DNA of 64,000 nucleotides from Rhinopithecus roxellana (taxonomy: Eukaryota > Chordata > Mammalia > Primates > Cercopithecidae), in assembly GCF_007565055.1 (NCBI RefSeq), contig NC_044554.1, positions 56,639,676 to 56,703,675 on the forward strand, written 5' to 3'. Below are positions 59,136 through 64,000 of the stretch, in pieces; within the stretch, counting starts at the first letter, position 1, and every line of letters starts with the position of its first letter. The translations under genes were made by a program, and so were the position numbers. The notes under the pieces are model-generated. The model saw nothing but the letters and a program-made list of their open reading frames with translations. It ran no database searches and had not been told where the DNA came from.

Positions 59136-60151
59136 GATTTTTTAATTAGGAAAGAATATGGTTTTGGACCTGATTGAAATCCTAATTTGCCAACTCTCTC
59201 TGCCCTTTTTAATGACTTCTGATTACTTTACCTGTATATAGAAAAAAGGCTACCTCTTAAATTAAAACCACAGTAAAATGTTTAGTTCCCTCATACAGCT
59301 GTTAAAAAATTAGCTTAACTGTATGGTCACAAACTATGGCTTTATTCTTTCTCTGCCTGCCCTAATACCTGCGAATAACCGAACTTATTCTGTGCAGCCT
59401 CAAAAGGCTACTGCCCCTCTGTAAACTCAGCATTTTTGGGTGAATTTGCCTCTGCCTGGTCATAGTAGTTTATACCTAACACCATTGGCATTCACATCAA
59501 AATCTGTGAATGCTTCTACCGCTATACTGGCAAATTGTTTCATCCATTAAAAGAGTAGATCATGTTTGAAGAATCTGGCTCAGCTGATGCTTCAGTAGCC
59601 TTCAGTAGCCTTCAGATAGCATGAATATAGATCTAGCAAAGAATTCAGAATTGAAACTTAGATTCGACTCTTATGTTTAGCATACTAATGTTAGTCAGAG
59701 AGGAGCAAAAATAGTAACTTACCAGATTGTGACTGTAACCAGAAAAATCTAAAAGCATCAACTCTGAACTGAAGGATGTCTGTCTGATTTGAGTCTTGGT
59801 GATACGAAGGCAGACACAGCAACTTCTGATGACCATTCACCAAGTAACTAGGTATTTAAAGAGCATTGGTTAGTGAGTTGCTTTGTAGTTGGGAATTGAC
59901 ATGTGAACGTCATGTAACTTACTCATTGAAATCAATAAGGACATGTCAAGGAGTAGATTCTGCATTTGGAGTTAGTGTGGCTACACAAGTATCAATGAAG
60001 AAAAGCCTTAGAACAATATGACACCCAGTGTGGACATCTGCTTGAATGGAAATACATCTGCAAGTGGGAATCGAGAATCCCTCTCAGCACTATAAGAATC
60101 TCTATGGAGATATCACCCATACAGCAACAGGGGTAAGAGGTAGTTTCTAAT
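59136..60151. other. Unassigned unique DNA
   Basis: A 10-bp unit (TTCAGTAGCC) is repeated at 59591-59610 with a third decayed copy. Nothing else recognisable. Confidence 0.4.
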
Positions 60152-60171
60152 TTACTTGTGCTTCCACCTAC

Positions 60172-60205
60172 CTGTCATCAGGCTCATGGTGAACTCCAGT
60201 CTCGG
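60172..60205 (-). other. Candidate small exon (34 nt), unproven
   Basis: On the minus strand a strong polypyrimidine tract and AG ('TTTTACTCTTTTTCTTTCAG') precede 34 bases that contain an ATG in a usable context (60187-60185, 'TCACCATGAGC'), followed by a good donor 'ACAG|GTAGGT' at 60171. A second donor-like site 'TTCCAG|GTAAGG' lies 149 bp upstream on the same strand (60355/60354). No repeat overlaps it. I do not recognise the encoded residues, and decoy exons of this kind are common, so this is only a suggestion. Confidence 0.25.
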
Positions 60206-60734
60206 CTGAAAGAAAAAGAGTAAAACTAATTTGGTAGGTTGGGCAGCTTTGCTGCTCATGTTGCTTCTCCTAAAGGAGGCATTAATAATAAACCAGTTGA
60301 GGATGGTAAAGTTTGGTGGCATGGCAGGGCAGTAGCAGCCATGAGACACCTTACCTGGAATAAGAACATTTCTTTGGAATGACAGGCGGATTACTTCTCA
60401 GTATCCTAAAGTTGTTGGCAGGCAATGGGTTATAGTATAGAATTGTGGCATACCGCAATGTGTTGGGAGTCATCTAGATGCAGTCAGATAAATATTTCTC
60501 ACTTTTCTAGGATGACTTCTAGAAAAAAGAGCTAGCACACTGTGGCAATAATTTTTGTGGCATTTTCCACCATCCCTTAAGACTTAAGAAGCCTTACATG
60601 TAACTGAGACTGACATGTTAATGCCATATGAAATTTGTATTCTAGACTGGCTTCTCCAAAGACCCATGGAAAACAACTGTGGCATAGATCCCAAGTTAAC
60701 AATATGCATTAAGATAAATCTACATTTTACTCTT
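60206..60734. other. Unassigned unique DNA
   Basis: Apart from the donor-like site at 60354 nothing is recognisable. Confidence 0.4.
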
Positions 60735-60860
60735 AATATTGTTAGTTATTAGTTGTATGGCCTCAAACTACTCAAACTCTCTACACCTGTTCTCTCACCT
60801 ATAAAATGGTGAATGATAGGATTTATCTTAAAAAGTTGAGAGAAATTAATGGTTAGCATA
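60735..60860 (+). mobile_element. MIR SINE
   Basis: 'AGTTGTATGGCCTCAAACTA', 'CTGTTCTCTCACCTATAAAA' and 'GGTGAATGATAGGATTTATC' follow the MIR core. Confidence 0.82.
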
Positions 60861-61922
60861 TTGCATCCCACACTTTATCCTGTTGGCAGTTTGTCTTCAT
60901 AATTATATTAAGCTTATAGAAATGATTACTTTTGATAGCTTGATCTAGCTTAATAAGATAATTGACTCTTTTTCAAGGTAGAAAACATTAAAATGAAGCA
61001 ACTTGAATGTTATCCACAACATTCTGCACCATTTAAAGAAAAATTATAGGAGCTAGACTATAATCAGACCACCCAAAATGATGCTGACAGAGGCAGGAGA
61101 AGAATTCACATCTTCTACTTTGGTTAAAATATTATTATTATAGGTCTCCATGGGATGACTTGTATTTCCAAACACACAAAAGAAAAAATGGCTTAGTATG
61201 CTTGGCAAATCTAGTCTCAATTCTTAAGTAAGGTCTATCTGCTTCCTTTGCAGCAAAAGAGAATCCCGGAAGCCCATGAAGTCACTTCATTTTTGTTACT
61301 TGTTTTGACAGCATAAGCTGTCTTGCCTAGAAACATCCCAAGAATGAGAGTCGATGAGTGTCAACCATGCATTTTATGTTAGCTTTTGCACAAAGACCCC
61401 TAAAGAAGTTGATTTGATAGGTGATGAGAGTAAGGTGGTGTGAAATAAAAATAAAATCCTACTCCCTATAACTGTCTGAGCAGACCCCTTTTGGCCAAGA
61501 AGACTCCAAAAAAACTTTAAAAACTGTTTCCCAGCCATGATATGGGAGACTAATCACATCTCACACATCCTCTTCCTCACCAACCACTACCAGACCTTTT
61601 TCCAAAGAATTAACAGAAACCAGTCCTAGAAAACAAAGAAAGAAAGACACTTCCACTGAGTTCAACCAACCACCTCATGCTGTGGCCAGATTCCCCTCCT
61701 TTTTCATGTTTTCAACATGACAACTCAGCACAAAGCATTCCTTCCTGATAAATGACCACCCACCAGGGATTGGTTCTGACCAGTTTACAGAGGTGGCTTA
61801 CTAAGCGCCCTTGCATCCTATATTGCACTTTTTGATGTATAGGGCCCAATTTTACTGTATTTTAGTGTTAAGTCTCCACCCCAAAGTGAACATGGGACAT
61901 ACATGACATATATGTTTCCTTA
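60861..61922. other. Unassigned unique DNA
   Basis: Nothing recognisable. Confidence 0.4.
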
Positions 61923-61927
61923 CCATG

Positions 61928-62290
61928 TGATACGGTTTGGCTGTGTCCCTACCCAAATCTCATCTTGAATTGTAGCTCCCACAATTCTCATGTGTTTTTG
62001 GAGGGACCTAGTGGGAGATCACTGAATCATGGGGGCAGTATCCCCCATACTCTTCTCATGGTAGTGAATAAGTCTCATAAGATCTAATGGTTTTGTAAGA
62101 GGAAACCCCTTGTGCTTGTCTCTCCTTCTCTCTGGCCTGCCACCATGTAACACATGCTTTTCACCTTCCATCATGATTGGGAGGCCTCTCTAGCCACGTG
62201 GAACTGTGAGTCCATTAAATCTCTTTTTCTTTATAAATTACCCAGTCTCAGGTATGTCTTTATCAGCAGTGTGAAAAATGGGCTAATACA
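61928..62290 (+). mobile_element. THE1 solo LTR with 5-bp target duplication
   Basis: Complete plus-strand THE1 LTR (363 bp), 'TGATACGGTTTGGCTGTGTC' to 'GGCTAATACA', with the ATTAAA polyadenylation signal at 62214-62219. The target duplication CCATG is at 61923-61927 and 62291-62295. Confidence 0.97.
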
Positions 62291-62295
62291 CCATG

Positions 62296-64000
62296 CATGT
62301 ATGCAACGCACCCCCAACCCTGAATATTCACAGGTTCTGCTATAACCTGTTAAATATGTATGTTTAGCCAAGCTACTTAGCATAAACCTCCTGTCCCACT
62401 CCTCCGTTTGTGAAGCAACTGCTCCACGTCCCAGCCTTCAGGTTGCAACCCATTATAAGAAATAAGATTCTCCTTTCCAAATGTGTAGATCTCATGATTT
62501 TAAGTTGACAGTGGTTGGGTATTTTGATCAACCTCTCAAAATGAATTTTAGAAGCAACTAGAAAAGCCAGTCTTAAAAAAAAAAAAAGACCTCTACTTCC
62601 CACCTATACCACAGTGTCCCCTTCTATTAGTCTCCTACTCAAACTGTGGCATCTTAAAAGCACTTAACGAGAAGTCTCGCCTGTCTTATACTGCCATATT
62701 CATGAAGCCCAACTTCATGAATGTGTTGCTTACTGAGTCTAAATAGTTGTATTGGCAGCCAGCTGGGCAGACACTCAAATGGGAAGTATTCACCAACTGC
62801 CCTTTCCTAAATAACTCCCTCTGAACGGTTACCACCTTCTTGCCTTTCCAACAGTGCACCTTAACAGGAAATTATGAAGAGGAAGCCCTAGAAAGTGGAG
62901 TCCCCCAAGGGTCACAAGAAAGAGAAGAAGCAGGAGAAGAGCCGTAGGGGTCTTACTGTCTCTAACCACATATTTGGAGGGAGCAGAACCCAAGGCATGA
63001 AAAGACCAAAGAGCAGCAGACCCCGAATCACTCACTGCCTACAAGACTGATAGAAGCCCCACCTGATGCCACTGGCCCATCTTACCTGCTTCCTACACCT
63101 ACCTTTATAGCCACTTGGATGTGGCCTTTATAGCCATCCTCAAACCACTTGGCAGCTATTCTAGGCTCTGAGGTCAGGTTAAAAATAATGGAAGCAAGAA
63201 TGGTAATCTACACCTGGGATTCAGCCAGCCTCTCTCTGATTTAAGAAAGATCCTCAAAGAGGAAGGAATCAAATGTTGAAATATTTTCAACTTTTCTTAA
63301 GAAGGCACATGTTGTATTCGTTTTGGGTGGTTGATGAGGCCCTGAATAGGGTTGTAACTAACAAAGATGCAAGGTATACTTTCCTTGTAATCAACAACTG
63401 CCTTAAGTTGGTGAATAATTTGGTTAAATGGAATTTTAAATCAAAGACATAAGAGTTTAATTAGGAACTATTCTTACCCTACCGAAGTTCACAGGCAGCT
63501 GTGCTGATTTCTTTTTCCTGCCAGAATTTTGACAAACTGACAGGGAGAGGAATTTTAAAACAAGTAGCACAACAATGCAATAGGTAACACAACAACACAA
63601 TAGGCCATTAGATGCTTTCTACACCAGCCAGGAGGATTGATTAAGTGAAGTAGCCCAACAGAAGACAGTGTGAGCCCTGGAAGGCGATAAAATTGTCCCA
63701 AATAAGCAGAGCCTAGAGGCCCAAAAGCTGTGCTTGCTTTATTTTTAATACTCTATTTTATCCTCTTTGGCAATTATTTTCTTGCTTCCCAATGGTTGAA
63801 TTCTATGATTTGTACACTCTTACATGATAATTCTCAAAGATCAATGTGCTTAAGATACATTTTGCAAATTTGCTTAAAACGCAGATTGCTCCCACTCTAC
63901 CCCCAACTTGGTTTTGAAAGATCTGGGTTGGAAAGCAGCAGGTCGTTCGGTGCAGTTGAGACATTTGCTAAACCCATTGTGTCTGTTCTCTCAGCTCTTC
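62296..64000. other. Unassigned unique DNA to the window end
   Basis: An A-run at 62576-62587 is the only low-complexity feature of note. Frames of up to 76 codons show no recognisable domain. 'GCAATAGGTAACACAACAA' and 'ACACAATAGGCCATTAG' near 63575-63610 contain a short CACAACAA-type repeat. Confidence 0.4.

Noticed and set aside
1..64000. tRNA, rRNA, snRNA or other small RNA genes
   Set aside because: I looked for familiar landmarks (U6, 7SK, Y RNA, 5S, tRNA boxes) and found only SINE-derived A/B-box-like text in Alu and MIR; a Rfam/tRNAscan run would settle this.

Overview
This window is primate nuclear DNA, almost certainly from an Old World monkey. Several young Alu copies (39013-39340, 45116-45415, and the older relatives at 33880-34154 and 37673-37963) carry the 'GCTCAAGCCTGTAATCC' head, the 'GGCGAGGTGGCGGGCG' middle or the 'GATCCGGCCACTGCAC' right-arm signature of the AluYR group that expanded in macaques, baboons and relatives. 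The rest fits: AT-rich sequence full of L1, Alu, L2, MIR, THE1/MST/MLT1 LTRs, an ERV1-class provirus remnant and old DNA transposons. I found no intact protein-coding gene, no convincing RNA gene and no CpG-island promoter. Nearly all open reading frames lie in repeats (antisense L1, Alu, LTR) or are short and featureless.

Layout. 1-3.7 kb: the 5' end of an old L1 on the minus strand, then L2 and MIR. 3.7-9 kb: unique DNA, an MST LTR and a GC-rich ERV-like block that has received a copy of a 340-bp stretch from 2.4 kb upstream. 9-14.7 kb: old L1, L2, a Tigger-like element inside an L1M tail, MIR and Alu. 15-25 kb: HAL1-like sequence, Alus (one AluJ split by a foreign 137-bp insert), MLT1 LTR, L1M tails and a patchwork L1. 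25-33 kb: a direct repeat pair (24934-25194 and 32022-32591) encloses a 5'-truncated L1PA and an ERV1 remnant with gag debris and a 3' LTR; the second repeat copy is split by an Alu. 33-43 kb: mostly unique DNA with scattered Alus. 43.4-48.2 kb: an L1M split by a younger L1 with a 5' inversion, itself split by an AluYR. 48.2-64 kb: mostly unique DNA with an exact 134-bp tandem duplication, MIR/L2/MER5A relics and two solo THE1 LTRs with clean 5-bp target duplications.

The window therefore looks like intergenic or deep intronic sequence. Items most worth a second look are the two local direct duplications, the exact 134-bp tandem repeat, the three-level nested L1/L1/AluYR insertion, the foreign insert in an AluJ, and a possible 34-nt minus-strand exon near 60.19 kb. 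I saw no sign of an undescribed biological system. Family names come from memory of consensus sequences, not a database run; subfamily names and boundaries (about +/-10-50 bp for old elements) are approximate.
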